Assembly (NCBI GenBank): GCA_050847315.1
Contig: CP193791.1
DNA from: Cedecea sp000277545
Lineage (GTDB): Bacteria; Pseudomonadota; Gammaproteobacteria; Enterobacterales; Enterobacteriaceae
Reading direction: 5' to 3' (one strand)
Length of the DNA stretch: 64,000 nt
Shown here: in pieces, positions 35,970 to 44,985 of the stretch
Position numbering within the stretch: the first letter of the stretch is position 1
Layout: every line of letters starts with the position of its first letter
The notes under the pieces: model-generated
What the model was told of the DNA's origin: nothing
Database searches by the model: none
Seen by the model: only the letters and a program-made list of their open reading frames with translations
Made by a program: the position numbers and the translations under genes

Positions 35970-36569
35970 ATGAAATACCTGCTGCCTGCCCTCGTGCTGC
36001 TGGTGCTGCCTTTGGCGGTGAGCCGGGCAGATCCTGCGTCAGACGCAGTTTCTCAGCTTCCGGCGGCGCCTTATCTGCTGCCCGGCGCACCCACTTTCGA
36101 TCTGACCATTACCCAGTTTCGTGGCAAATTTGATATTGATAATCCGTCGCTGCCGCTGAACGAATTTCGCGCCGTGGAGAAGAGCCGCGACAAAGCCAAT
36201 CTGACCCGCGCCGCTACCAAGATCAACGAAAACCTTTATGCTTCTGTGGCACTGGAACTCGGCACCCTAAAAATTAAGTCGATGCAGATAACCTGGCTCC
36301 CCATTCAGGGGCCGGAGCAAAAAGCCGCCCGTGGCAAAGCGCTGGAATACATGGCTGCGATCATCCGCAGCTTCACGCCAACGCTTTCCAAAGCGCAAAG
36401 CCAGCAGAAGCTGACCAAACTACTCAGCGACGGCAAAAATAAACGCTATTTCGCGCAGAACGACGGTGCTATTCGCTATGTCGTGGCAGATAGCGGCGAA
36501 AAGGGGCTAACTTTCGCCGTTGAACCGATTAAGCTAACGCTATCTGAGACGCTAAACAGCGGCGAATAA
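35970..36569 (+). CDS. yiiQ: YiiQ, putative exported protein (DUF1454)
   Basis: Probable periplasmic protein of unknown function. ATG 35970 with AGGAGA nine bases upstream is chosen over a GTG six bases earlier. The 199-residue product has a signal peptide (MKYLLPALVLLVLPLAVSRA, cleavage after SRA) and no further membrane segment. The DUF1454 assignment is from family memory. Upstream of tpiA, as in E. coli. Confidence 0.9.
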   Translation: MKYLLPALVLLVLPLAVSRADPASDAVSQLPAAPYLLPGAPTFDLTITQFRGKFDIDNPSLPLNEFRAVEKSRDKANLTRAATKINENLYASVALELGTLKIKSMQITWLPIQGPEQKAARGKALEYMAAIIRSFTPTLSKAQSQQKLTKLLSDGKNKRYFAQNDGAIRYVVADSGEKGLTFAVEPIKLTLSETLNSGE

Positions 36570-36605
36570 ATGACAAAAAGCAAAGCCTTTCGCCCGCCGA
36601 CTCTC

Positions 36606-36641
36606 TATACTGTTTCACAGACCAAGCTGCCCGACGGGCAG
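36606..36641 (+). promoter_or_regulatory. Probable tpiA promoter and leader hairpin
   Basis: TATACT at 36606-36611 is a good -10; the -35 is weak. The leader hairpin CTGCCC-GAC-GGGCAG (36627-36641) follows, with a loose T-rich stretch after it, so it could also end yiiQ transcripts. Confidence 0.4.
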
Positions 36642-36677
36642 TGATTCTTTTTATTGCTTACCGCGTGGAGAATTAAA

Positions 36678-37445
36678 ATGCGACATCCTTTAGTGATGGG
36701 TAACTGGAAACTGAACGGCAGCAAACACATGGTTAACGAGCTTGTTGCTAACCTGCGTAAAGAGCTGTCTGGCGTGGAAGGCTGCGGCGTGGCTATCGCC
36801 CCACCAACCATGTACCTGGACCTGGCGAAACACGCTGCTTCCGGTAGCCACATCATTCTTGGCGCGCAGAACGTAGACGTTAACCTGTCCGGCGCGTTTA
36901 CCGGTGAAGTTTCTGCAGAGATGCTGAAAGATATCGGTGCTAAATACATCATCATCGGTCACTCTGAGCGTCGTACCTATCACGCTGAGTCTGATGAGTT
37001 CATCGCTAAGAAATTCGCCGTGCTGAAAGCAGCAGGCCTGGTGCCAGTTCTGTGCATCGGTGAAAGCGAAGCTGAAAACGAAGCGGGCAAAACCGAAGAA
37101 GTTTGTGCACGCCAGATCGACGCCGTGCTGAAAACTCAGGGCGCAGCAGCATTCGAAGGTGCGGTAATCGCTTACGAACCAATCTGGGCTATCGGTACCG
37201 GTAAATCTGCAACCCCAGCTCAGGCTCAGGCGGTACACAAATTTATCCGTGACCACATTGCTAAAGCTGACGCGAAAGTGGCTGAGCAAGTGATCATCCA
37301 GTACGGCGGCTCCGTTAATGATAAAAACGCAGCAGAGCTGTTTGCTCAGCCAGACATTGACGGCGCGCTTGTTGGCGGTGCATCCCTGAAAGCTGACGCT
37401 TTCGCGGTTATCGTTAAAGCAGCAGCTGAAGCGAAAAAAGCGTAA
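36678..37445 (+). CDS. tpiA: TpiA, triose-phosphate isomerase
   Basis: Interconverts dihydroxyacetone phosphate and glyceraldehyde-3-phosphate. ATG 36678 gives 255 residues (MRHPLVMGNWKLNG). TIM barrel with Asn10 and Lys12 in GNWKLNG, His95 in GHSERRTYH, and catalytic Glu167 in AYEPIWAIGTG. Strong codon bias fits high expression. Followed by a terminator. Confidence 0.98.
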   Translation: MRHPLVMGNWKLNGSKHMVNELVANLRKELSGVEGCGVAIAPPTMYLDLAKHAASGSHIILGAQNVDVNLSGAFTGEVSAEMLKDIGAKYIIIGHSERRTYHAESDEFIAKKFAVLKAAGLVPVLCIGESEAENEAGKTEEVCARQIDAVLKTQGAAAFEGAVIAYEPIWAIGTGKSATPAQAQAVHKFIRDHIAKADAKVAEQVIIQYGGSVNDKNAAELFAQPDIDGALVGGASLKADAFAVIVKAAAEAKKA

Positions 37446-37465
37446 TCACGCCAATAATATTGATG

Positions 37466-37494
37466 AACGGCTCCGCTTGCGGAGCCGTTTTTTT
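37466..37494. terminator. Terminator after tpiA, shared with the convergent permease gene
   Basis: AACGGCTCCGC-TT-GCGGAGCCGTTTTTTT. The T-run runs into the stop codon of the convergent permease gene, so both coding and termination sequence overlap at 37493-37494. Confidence 0.88.
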
Positions 37495-38797
37495 AGAGTT
37501 TGTGCAGCAGTTGGAACCAGCCATAGTCCAGCGGCAGCAAAATCGAAAACGTCACCACGGCCAGCGCCAGGCAAAGCTTCATCCCTTCCCTTGCCGGGAC
37601 TTTTCCCAACCCCATCGCCACCACAATCGGCGACGCCATATACGGCAGAAGCGGCGTTGAGTAACCCAGCACCTGAATCATAATCACCGACAAAAGTGGA
37701 AAATCGGTCGCCTGTGAGAAGCTTTCGGCAAAAGTGGTATAGAGCGCGGGAACGCCGTTCGCAGTGACGATGAAGTTGAGCAGGCTGGTGATACCGGTTA
37801 GCGCGGCAAAGCTGGTGAACGGCCTGCTGGCATCCAGGGGCATAATCGCCATTAGCTTCTCACCCACAAGTGCCCCAAGACCGATATGCGTCACAGTCGT
37901 GGCCAGCGCCAAAATGCCCGCCACATAGAAGCAGGTACGCACATTCACACCGCTGGCAAACTCCTCGCCGGAGATAAACCCCACTCGCGGTAACAGCGTC
38001 ATACAGGCGGCAATCAGCCCTATCCATGCAGGACCAATGCCGTGCCAGCTTTCCGTCACCCACAACCCGAGCACAACGACCAGCAGCCACGCTAGCCGTT
38101 TTTCTTCAGGGCTCATCGGCCCTGGACTCTCAATTTGCTTTGGCGGCTGCGGTTTGCCAGGAAATAGCCAGGCAATCAGGCCTATCAGCACTAATCCTTT
38201 CAGAATGCCAAGCACCGGCGTGTGCAGCAGCAAATAAGGCAGATAGTTAAGATGCAGGCCATAAGACCCTTCCGCCGCTCCGCTCATCACCAGATTCGGC
38301 ACATTCGCCGGTAAAATCGTCGCCGAGAGCTGGAAAGTGCCAAACCCCACGGCCAGCGCCAGACCGTACCAGGCGCGGGTGCCGTCGCCGATGGACGCTC
38401 TTTTCGCCATCGCCGCAACAATCGGCATCAACAGGGCAATGCGCCCCATATTTGAAGGCATAACAAATGCCAGCGCATAGCTTAGAAGCACGACGCTGCC
38501 GACCATATGTAGCCAGGAGTCGGTCAACCGGGCGGACAGCGCCCGCGCAACTCGATCGGCCAAACCCGTTTTGCGAATCGCAATCCCCAGCACAAAACCG
38601 CTGAACACCAGCCAGAAGGCCGACGAGGCAAAACCACTAAAAATCACCTCGGCCGGGGCTATCTTTGCCACCATCGCCGCGGCAAAAAATAACAGTGCAG
38701 TCAGGTATTCCGGGAGGGCAGAAGTGGCCCAAAGGACGATGGTGATAAGGATAATAATGCCGGGCAGGATCAGAGGGTCCGATAACCAGAGCGACAT
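37493..38797 (-). CDS. Putative SLC13/DASS-like anion permease
   Basis: A 434-residue integral membrane protein with ~11-12 predicted segments. The composition and motifs, such as LTGITSLLNFIVTANGVPALYTTF near residues 345-368 and MPSNMGRIALLMPIVAAM near 113-130, resemble the divalent-anion/sodium symporter (SLC13, ArsB/NhaD) superfamily; substrate unknown. It replaces the cdh gene found between tpiA and sbp in E. coli K-12. The neighbouring sulfate-binding protein gene hints at an inorganic or organic anion but does not prove it. Single-gene unit with its own start at ATG 38797. Confidence 0.8.
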   Translation of the reverse strand: MSLWLSDPLILPGIIILITIVLWATSALPEYLTALLFFAAAMVAKIAPAEVIFSGFASSAFWLVFSGFVLGIAIRKTGLADRVARALSARLTDSWLHMVGSVVLLSYALAFVMPSNMGRIALLMPIVAAMAKRASIGDGTRAWYGLALAVGFGTFQLSATILPANVPNLVMSGAAEGSYGLHLNYLPYLLLHTPVLGILKGLVLIGLIAWLFPGKPQPPKQIESPGPMSPEEKRLAWLLVVVLGLWVTESWHGIGPAWIGLIAACMTLLPRVGFISGEEFASGVNVRTCFYVAGILALATTVTHIGLGALVGEKLMAIMPLDASRPFTSFAALTGITSLLNFIVTANGVPALYTTFAESFSQATDFPLLSVIMIQVLGYSTPLLPYMASPIVVAMGLGKVPAREGMKLCLALAVVTFSILLPLDYGWFQLLHKL

Positions 38798-38865
38798 ACC
38801 TGTCTCCTGTAGAGTTTTTCAGCACTCTACGGGAAGATATTCTGCGAGTAAATGTCAGACCGTGG

Positions 38866-38893
38866 AAACAAAAATGGCCCCGCAGGGCCATTT
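38866..38893 (-). terminator. Terminator after sbp
   Basis: AAATGGCCC-CGCA-GGGCCATTT with five T on the minus strand, five bases past the sbp stop. Confidence 0.85.
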
Positions 38894-38897
38894 AACG

Positions 38898-39887
38898 TTA
38901 ACGCTTGCTGATTTGGTCGAAACTGCCGCCGTTGGAGAAGTGATCCTGCTGTGCTTTTGCCCAGCCGCCAAACTCTTCATCTATCGTGTAGAGCTTCAGT
39001 TTCGGGAATTCTTTTTCGTATTTCTTCGCGACTTCAGGATCGCGCGGACGATAGTAATTCTTCGCCGCAATCTCCTGACCTTCAGGTGAGTAGAGATACT
39101 TCAGGTATGCTTCTGCCACGGCCTGAGTCCCTTTCTTCTCAACAACCTTGTCCACAACGGACACTGTCGGTTCCGCAAGAATAGATTCGCTCGGGGTCAC
39201 AATCTCAAATTTGTCTTTGCCCAATTCATTGGTAGCCAGTAACGCCTCGTTTTCCCACGCAATCAGCACATCACCAATGCCGCGCTCAACAAAGGTGTTG
39301 GTCGAACCACGGGCACCGGAGTCCAACACCTCTACGTTTTTGAATAAGGCTTTAACGAAGTCCTGTGCTTTCGCCTGATCGTTATTGTTATGGTGCAGCG
39401 CATAACCCCACGCCGCTAAATAGTTCCAACGCGCGCCGCCGGAGCTTTTCGGGTTTGGCGTGATGACAGACACACCCGGTTTGATCAGGTCGTTCCAGTC
39501 ATGAATTTGTTTAGGGTTGCCTTTGCGCACCAGGAATACGATGGTGGATGTATATGGCGCAGAGTTGTCTGGCAGGCGCTTGATCCAGTTTTTATCAATG
39601 CGCCCGCGCTCGGCGATGGCATCAACGTCATAGGCCAGCGCCAGGGTTACGACGTCGGCTTCAATGCCATTAATGACCGACGTTGCCTGCTTCCCGGATC
39701 CGCCGTGTGACTGGCGCACGGTGACCGTATCACCGGTTTGCTGCTTCCAGTGAGCACTGAACGCTTTGTTGTATTCTTCATACAGTTCACGAGTCGGATC
39801 GTAAGACACGTTGAGTAACTGAATATCCTTCGCCAGTACGCCACCAGAAGCCAAAAGTAATGTTAAACCCACGCCCCACTTGTTCAT
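38898..39887 (-). CDS. sbp: Sbp, periplasmic sulfate-binding protein
   Basis: Delivers sulfate and thiosulfate to the CysTWA ABC transporter. 329 residues with a signal peptide (MNKWGVGLTLLLASGGVLA, cleaved before KDIQLLN) and the type-II binding-protein fold. Conserved RQSHGGSGKQA near 58-68, NPKSSGGARWNYLAAW near 148-163 and GSTNTFVERGIGDVLI near 193-208 line the sulfate cleft. CysB control expected from biology, not resolved. Confidence 0.97.
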   Translation of the reverse strand: MNKWGVGLTLLLASGGVLAKDIQLLNVSYDPTRELYEEYNKAFSAHWKQQTGDTVTVRQSHGGSGKQATSVINGIEADVVTLALAYDVDAIAERGRIDKNWIKRLPDNSAPYTSTIVFLVRKGNPKQIHDWNDLIKPGVSVITPNPKSSGGARWNYLAAWGYALHHNNNDQAKAQDFVKALFKNVEVLDSGARGSTNTFVERGIGDVLIAWENEALLATNELGKDKFEIVTPSESILAEPTVSVVDKVVEKKGTQAVAEAYLKYLYSPEGQEIAAKNYYRPRDPEVAKKYEKEFPKLKLYTIDEEFGGWAKAQQDHFSNGGSFDQISKR

Positions 39888-39995
39888 CGCACGCTCTCTT
39901 TATGAAGTTTGATGCGACCAGCCTGCCAGAAACTATTTCAAGGATTAAAGAATAAAAAAAGATTGGCTATAACTTTTGGCGATATAACAGGCAAT

Positions 39996-40021
39996 AAAAA
40001 ACCGGGACATGCCCGGTTTTT
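39996..40021 (-). terminator. Terminator after pfkA
   Basis: AACCGGGACATGCCCGGTT-type stem (ACCGGG-ACAT-... CCCGGT) with T-runs on both sides; on the minus strand it follows the pfkA stop by 17 bases. Confidence 0.88.
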
Positions 40022-40038
40022 ACTGACAGCAATCTGGA

Positions 40039-41001
40039 TTAATACAGCTTTTTAGCGCAATCCAGCCAGTCACCTTTGAACGGACGCTTCATGTTTTCAA
40101 TCGCGTCGATGATGTCATGGTGAACCAGTTTTTCGTTCTGAATACCGACGCAGCGGCCGCCAAAGCCCTGTAGCAGCAGCTCGATGGAGTAAGCCCCCAT
40201 ACGGGATGCCAGAATACGGTCATACGCTACCGGGGAACCACCGCGCTGGATGTGGCCCAGAACGGTAGCACGGGTTTCGCGTTTGGTTTCGGTTTCGATG
40301 TATTTAGCCAGTTCATCAACATCGCAAATGTGCTCGGTAATAGCCACAATGGCGTGTTTCTTACCTTTCGCAATCCCGGCTTTGATTTCTGCCACCAGAT
40401 CTTCACGGCTGAATTCAACTTCCGGCAGCACCACAAACTCACAGCCGCCGGCGATAGCCGCAGCCAGGGTCAGGTCGCCGCAGTAACGCCCCATCACTTC
40501 AACGATGGAGATACGCTGGTGTGAAGAGGAGGTATCGCGCAGGCGGTCAATCGCTTCAACCACGGTTTCCAGCGCAGTGAAGTAACCGATGGTGTAATCG
40601 GTACCTTTAATATCGTTATCGATGGTGCCCGGCAGGCCGATGCAAGGGAAGCCCATTTCGGTCAGGCGCATCGCCCCCATGTAAGAACCGTCGCCGCCAA
40701 TAACCACCAGCGCATCAATGCCGCGTTTTTTCAGGTTTTCGATAGCCACGGCGCGAATGTTTTCATCGCGGAACTCAGGGAAGCGAGCGGAGCCGAGGAA
40801 TGTACCGCCACGGTTGATCATGTCGGACACGCTGTAGCGGTCCAGCTGCACCATGCGATCTTCGTACAGACCCAGGTAGCCATCATAGACACCCATGACT
40901 TCCAAACCTTCTGACAGCGCTGCACGCACCACACCGCGGATAGCCGCGTTCATGCCCGGCGCATCACCGCCACTCGTCAACACACCAATTTTTTTGATCA
41001 T
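40039..41001 (-). CDS. pfkA: PfkA, 6-phosphofructokinase I
   Basis: ATP-dependent glycolytic enzyme, activated by ADP and inhibited by phosphoenolpyruvate. 320 residues: GVLTSGGDAPGMN near 6-18 (ATP), the catalytic loop GTIDNDIKGTDYTIG near 125-139 with Asp127, and GYFTALETVVEAIDR. A Cra-like site overlaps the likely -35, consistent with Cra repression on gluconeogenic carbon. Single gene. Confidence 0.98.
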   Translation of the reverse strand: MIKKIGVLTSGGDAPGMNAAIRGVVRAALSEGLEVMGVYDGYLGLYEDRMVQLDRYSVSDMINRGGTFLGSARFPEFRDENIRAVAIENLKKRGIDALVVIGGDGSYMGAMRLTEMGFPCIGLPGTIDNDIKGTDYTIGYFTALETVVEAIDRLRDTSSSHQRISIVEVMGRYCGDLTLAAAIAGGCEFVVLPEVEFSREDLVAEIKAGIAKGKKHAIVAITEHICDVDELAKYIETETKRETRATVLGHIQRGGSPVAYDRILASRMGAYSIELLLQGFGGRCVGIQNEKLVHHDIIDAIENMKRPFKGDWLDCAKKLY

Positions 41002-41086
41002 GACTACCTCTGAACTTTGAAAGCAAAATTAATCCTGTTGCCGGAAAACGCTGCGGGCAATCCGAAGCTTCGACGCTGCCCAAATA

Positions 41087-41120
41087 GTATAACAACGGCT
41101 TCCAGCTGAATTGATTCAGG
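41087..41120 (-). promoter_or_regulatory. pfkA promoter with an overlapping Cra operator
   Basis: GCTGAATTGATTCAGG (41105-41120) is a near-palindromic Cra (FruR) site; TATACT on the minus strand (41087-41092) is a good -10. The site covers the -35 position, the layout expected for repression. Confidence 0.65.
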
Positions 41121-41183
41121 TCAGGCCAAATGGCGGTACATTATGCAAAAACTGCCAGTCAGCGCCAACTTTCCAACGTAAAA

Positions 41184-42086
41184 CTAAAGCTCGAAATGCC
41201 CCTGCCGTCCCGTCGGAACAACAGAGCAAGGATCCTGGTGGATAATCACATCCGATCCTGGGAAACGCTGCAGAATCGCCTGCTCCACCTGTTCAGCCAC
41301 AACATGCGCCTGAACCAGCGGTAAATTATCTTCCATCTCAATATGAAGCTGTATAAAGCGGGTCGGCCCTGACTGCCGCGTTCGGAGATCGTGAGCCCCT
41401 CTGACACCGGGCCACGCGTTCACGATATCAATAATAGCCTGACGTTCCTCGTCTGGTAACGCCCGATCAAGCAGCGATTGCACGGCTTCATAACCCATTC
41501 GCAGCGCGCTATACAAAATGTACACGCCAATACCCAAAGCAAACAGCGAATCAGCACGATGCCAACCGTACCAGGAAAGGGCCAGCGCAATAAGAATTGC
41601 GCCATTCATCATAACATCAGACTGATAATGAAGCATATCGGCCCGGACGGCCTGGCTTTGTGTTTTTCGTACCACCCAGCGCTGGAAGGTCACCAAAACT
41701 AAGGTGCTTATCAGTGCCACAATCGTCACCGCCACGCCAATACCAGGATCTTTCATCGGTGAAGGGTCAGCCAGATGCTGAATACCGGTTAAAAACAGGA
41801 ACAGGGCCGAGCCTGAGATGAACATGCTTTGTGCGAGAGCGGCCAGCGATTCCGCTTTACCGTGACCGAATGTATGTTCTTCGTCTGCAGGCTGGAGTGA
41901 ATAACGCACCACAAGCAAGTTCGTCAATGAAGCTGCGATATCGACCAGTGAGTCCACCAGCGCCGCCAGAATACTGACCGAGCCGGTATACCACCAGGCG
42001 AAAATTTTTATTAACAGTAGCAACGACGCCATGACGGTCGCCGCGATTGCAGCCCGGCTAACCAGCTGCCCATATTGTTGATTCAT
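41184..42086 (-). CDS. fieF: FieF (YiiP), ferrous-iron/zinc efflux transporter
   Basis: Cation diffusion facilitator that exchanges protons for Zn/Fe. 300 residues with six membrane segments and a cytoplasmic metal-binding domain. Transport-site residues are visible: Asp in ALVDSLVDIAAS near 45-49 and HYQSDVMMN near 153-161. The C-terminal domain carries the His/Asp ligands of the regulatory sites (RFIQLHIEMED). Next to cpxP, as in E. coli. Confidence 0.97.
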   Translation of the reverse strand: MNQQYGQLVSRAAIAATVMASLLLLIKIFAWWYTGSVSILAALVDSLVDIAASLTNLLVVRYSLQPADEEHTFGHGKAESLAALAQSMFISGSALFLFLTGIQHLADPSPMKDPGIGVAVTIVALISTLVLVTFQRWVVRKTQSQAVRADMLHYQSDVMMNGAILIALALSWYGWHRADSLFALGIGVYILYSALRMGYEAVQSLLDRALPDEERQAIIDIVNAWPGVRGAHDLRTRQSGPTRFIQLHIEMEDNLPLVQAHVVAEQVEQAILQRFPGSDVIIHQDPCSVVPTGRQGHFEL

Positions 42087-42142
42087 GGGGGCTCCCGCAG
42101 GTGAATGCCGGTAGTATAGCGGATCAGGCCTGAGCGTCAGGC

Positions 42143-42200
42143 AAAAAAAACCCGCCTGGTGAGGCGGGGAAGACAGGGATGGTGTCTATGGCAAGGAAAA
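42143..42200 (-). ncRNA. cpxQ: CpxQ, envelope-stress sRNA from the cpxP 3' end
   Basis: Read on the minus strand, the block begins TTTTCCTTGCCATAGACACC, continues with CATCCCTGTCTTCC, and ends in a CCCGCC-TCAC-... GGCGGG hairpin and eight T. The 5' part is the same as E. coli CpxQ from memory and the length, 58 nt, matches; only the terminator stem differs. CpxQ is cut from cpxP mRNA by RNase E and represses inner-membrane targets with Hfq. Confidence 0.92.
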
Positions 42201-42209
42201 CAGGGTTTG

Positions 42210-42719
42210 TTACTGGTTACTACGGGTACTGCTGCTACTCATTGCCTGCAGCGAAACACCCTGCTGCAGTTCCGACAGTTCACGGAGATGGTCCATGCGC
42301 TGCTGGTGTTTCTCATTTAAAGCGGCTTGCTGTTCCGGACTGAGTAAGTGGTACATTTGGTTGCGTACTTTTGCCATCTCGACCTGGCGGGCAACCTGTT
42401 CTTGTGCCATTTTTTCAGCCTGAGCTTTCACTGCCACTTCATCAAATTTATCGGCGGTGATCAGACGATGCATGATCTCCATTTCGCTAACATTAACGGG
42501 TGGGCTATCATGCCTTGCCCGGTGCATAAGATCTCGCATCTGTTGGCGCTGTTGCTCAGTCAAACTTATGCCGTCAAACATGTGGTTCTGAGCGTTGTTT
42601 CGTTTTGCCAGATTATCGCTTTGTGGCCAGTTAACGCCGGTCGGCAAATCATCGGCCGAGCTGGCTAAAGAGATAAATGCCAGTGTTGAGGCCATGACGA
42701 CAGCGGTAACATTGCGCAT
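42210..42719 (-). CDS. cpxP: CpxP, periplasmic adaptor of the Cpx response
   Basis: Periplasmic inhibitor of CpxA that also presents misfolded pilins to DegP. ATG 42719 is chosen because GGGAGCAAG precedes it and the product (169 residues) matches the family; in-frame upstream codons are rejected. Signal peptide ~1-22 (MRNVTAVVMASTLAFISLASSA), then two LTxxQ motifs: SLTEQQRQQMRDL near 50 and LLSPEQQAALNEK near 128. Its 3' end yields CpxQ. Divergent from cpxRA with a CpxR box between. Confidence 0.96.
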   Translation of the reverse strand: MRNVTAVVMASTLAFISLASSADDLPTGVNWPQSDNLAKRNNAQNHMFDGISLTEQQRQQMRDLMHRARHDSPPVNVSEMEIMHRLITADKFDEVAVKAQAEKMAQEQVARQVEMAKVRNQMYHLLSPEQQAALNEKHQQRMDHLRELSELQQGVSLQAMSSSSTRSNQ

Positions 42720-42800
42720 CACTTGCTCCCGAAATCTGTGTGTGCTGCGATTCAACGAGAGCCAGTCTACGATTCCCGCTGCAAACTAGCGTCAGGGGGT

Positions 42801-42815
42801 GTAAAACAACGTAAA
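42801..42815. promoter_or_regulatory. CpxR box between cpxP and cpxRA
   Basis: GTAAA-ACAAC-GTAAA is an exact match to the GTAAA-N5-GTAAA CpxR consensus, 82 bases upstream of cpxP and 56 upstream of cpxR. Confidence 0.9.
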
Positions 42816-42870
42816 GTCATGGATTAGCGCGCCTTGATGACGTAATTTCTGCCTCGGAGGTAATTTCACA

Positions 42871-43569
42871 ATGAATAAAATCCTGTTAGTTGATGATGAC
42901 CGAGAGCTGACTTCCCTGCTAAAGGAATTGCTCGACATGGAAGGTTTTGACGTGATTGTTGCTCACGATGGTGAGCAAGCGTTGACGCTTCTGGACGACA
43001 GCATCGACCTGTTATTGCTTGACGTAATGATGCCCAAGAAAAACGGTATTGATACGTTGAAAGAACTTCGCCAGACACACCAGACACCCGTCATTATGCT
43101 TACCGCTCGCGGTAGCGAACTTGACCGTGTACTCGGCCTTGAGCTGGGTGCCGATGACTACTTACCAAAACCCTTTAACGATCGTGAGCTGGTCGCCCGT
43201 ATTCGCGCCATCCTGCGTCGTTCACACTGGAGCGAGCAGCAACAAAACAGCGACAGCAGTTCACCGACGGTAGAAGTCGATGGGCTGAGCCTCAATCCAG
43301 GCCGCCAGGAAGCGAGTTTCGACGGACAAGCGCTGGACTTAACCGGCACAGAGTTTACGCTGCTGTATCTCCTCGCTCAGCATCTGGGCCAGGTGGTTTC
43401 TCGTGAACATCTGAGCCAGGAAGTATTGGGTAAACGCTTAACACCGTTCGACCGCGCCATAGACATGCATATTTCCAACTTGCGTCGTAAATTGCCGGAT
43501 CGCAAAGACGGTCATCCGTGGTTTAAAACCTTACGTGGTCGCGGCTATCTGATGGTTTCCGCTTCATGA
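42871..43569 (+). CDS. cpxR: CpxR, envelope-stress response regulator
   Basis: OmpR-family response regulator. 232 residues: receiver domain with the phospho-accepting Asp51 in LLLLDVMMPKK and conserved Lys in DYLPKPF near 100; winged-helix DNA-binding domain ~135-232 (RGRGYLMVSAS end). Overlaps cpxA by four bases (ATGA), so the two are translationally coupled. Confidence 0.98.
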   Translation: MNKILLVDDDRELTSLLKELLDMEGFDVIVAHDGEQALTLLDDSIDLLLLDVMMPKKNGIDTLKELRQTHQTPVIMLTARGSELDRVLGLELGADDYLPKPFNDRELVARIRAILRRSHWSEQQQNSDSSSPTVEVDGLSLNPGRQEASFDGQALDLTGTEFTLLYLLAQHLGQVVSREHLSQEVLGKRLTPFDRAIDMHISNLRRKLPDRKDGHPWFKTLRGRGYLMVSAS

Positions 43570-44936
43570 TAAGTAGCCTTACCGCGCGCATTTTTGCCAT
43601 CTTCTGGCTGACATTGGCTCTGGTACTGATGTTAGTTTTGATGCTGCCGAAGCTGGATTCACGCCAGATGACCGAGCTGATGGAAAATGAGCAACGTCAG
43701 GGCTACATGATTGAGCAACACGTCGAAGCTGAACTGGCAACCGATCCACCGAATGATTTGATGTGGTGGCGGCGTCTGTTCCGTGCCATCGACAAATGGG
43801 CACCTCCAGGCCAGCGTTTGCTGCTGGTCACCAGCGAAGGGCGCGTTATTGGCGCCCAACGCAACGAAATGCAGATCATCCGTAACTTTATCGGCCAGTC
43901 CGATAACGCCGATCACCCCCAGAAAAAGAAATATGGTCGAGTTGAGCTAGTTGGCCCATTTTCGGTGCGAGATGGTGAAGATAACTACCAACTTTACCTG
44001 ATTCGCCCGGCCAGCAGCTCTCAATCTGACTTTATCAACCTGCTGTTCGACCGGCCTTTACTACTGCTAATTGTCACCATGCTGGTAAGTTCTCCGCTGT
44101 TACTTTGGCTGGCCTGGAGCCTTGCGAAACCTGCCCGCAAGCTCAAGAATGCAGCAGATGAAGTCGCCCAGGGCAACCTACGCCAGCATCCAGAACTCGA
44201 GGCTGGGCCACAGGAATTCCAGGCCGCGGGCGCGAGCTTCAACCAAATGGTGACTGCGTTGGAGCGAATGATGACGGCGCAGCAGAGGTTGTTGTCGGAT
44301 ATCTCCCATGAACTCCGCACGCCGCTGACCCGCCTGCAGCTTGGAACCGCGCTACTGCGTCGCCGCAGCGGTGAGAGCAAAGAGTTGGGGCGCATAGAAA
44401 CAGAAGCCCAGCGTCTGGACGGCATGATTAATGACCTGCTGGTGATGTCGCGCAATCAGCAAAAAAATGCGCTGGTCAGCGAAACAATGAAAGCGAACCA
44501 AATCTGGGCAGAAATGCTGGATAACGCTGCGTTTGAAGCAGAGCAAATGGGTAAGTCGTTGGAAGTCACCTACCCGCCGGGTCCGTGGCTGATGTACGGT
44601 AACCCAAATGCCCTGGAAAGTGCGCTGGAGAATATTGTTCGCAATGCTCTGCGTTACTCGCACACCAAGATAGCTGTGAATTTCTCCGTCGATAATCAGG
44701 GCATTACCGTCACCGTTGACGATGACGGCCCGGGCGTCAGTCCGGAAGACAGAGAGCAGATTTTCCGTCCGTTTTATCGTACGGATGAAGCGCGCGATCG
44801 CGAGTCGGGGGGGACAGGTCTCGGTCTGGCTATCGTGGAAACCGCCGTGCAGCAGCATCGTGGCTGGGTAAAAGCTGACGACAGCCCGCTGGGCGGCCTG
44901 CGCCTGACGCTCTGGCTGCCGCTTTATCACCGCTGA
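43566..44936 (+). CDS. cpxA: CpxA, envelope-stress sensor kinase
   Basis: Inner-membrane histidine kinase. 456 residues: N-terminal membrane segment ~8-28, periplasmic sensor (~30-163), second membrane segment ~165-185, HAMP domain, H-box SDISHELRTPLTRL with the phospho-His near 247, and the ATPase domain (N-box NIVRNALRYS near 356, GGTGLGLAIVETAVQ near 417). Second gene of cpxRA; in E. coli the next gene is sodA, here it is trmL. Confidence 0.97.
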   Translation: MISSLTARIFAIFWLTLALVLMLVLMLPKLDSRQMTELMENEQRQGYMIEQHVEAELATDPPNDLMWWRRLFRAIDKWAPPGQRLLLVTSEGRVIGAQRNEMQIIRNFIGQSDNADHPQKKKYGRVELVGPFSVRDGEDNYQLYLIRPASSSQSDFINLLFDRPLLLLIVTMLVSSPLLLWLAWSLAKPARKLKNAADEVAQGNLRQHPELEAGPQEFQAAGASFNQMVTALERMMTAQQRLLSDISHELRTPLTRLQLGTALLRRRSGESKELGRIETEAQRLDGMINDLLVMSRNQQKNALVSETMKANQIWAEMLDNAAFEAEQMGKSLEVTYPPGPWLMYGNPNALESALENIVRNALRYSHTKIAVNFSVDNQGITVTVDDDGPGVSPEDREQIFRPFYRTDEARDRESGGTGLGLAIVETAVQQHRGWVKADDSPLGGLRLTLWLPLYHR

Positions 44937-44961
44937 CAAACAGGATAAACATTCGCAATAC

Positions 44962-44985
44962 CAGGCTCTACGGAGCCTGTTTTCA
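44962..44985 (+). terminator. Terminator after cpxRA
   Basis: CAGGCTC-TAC-GGAGCCTG-TTTTC, 25 bases after the cpxA stop. Confidence 0.75.
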
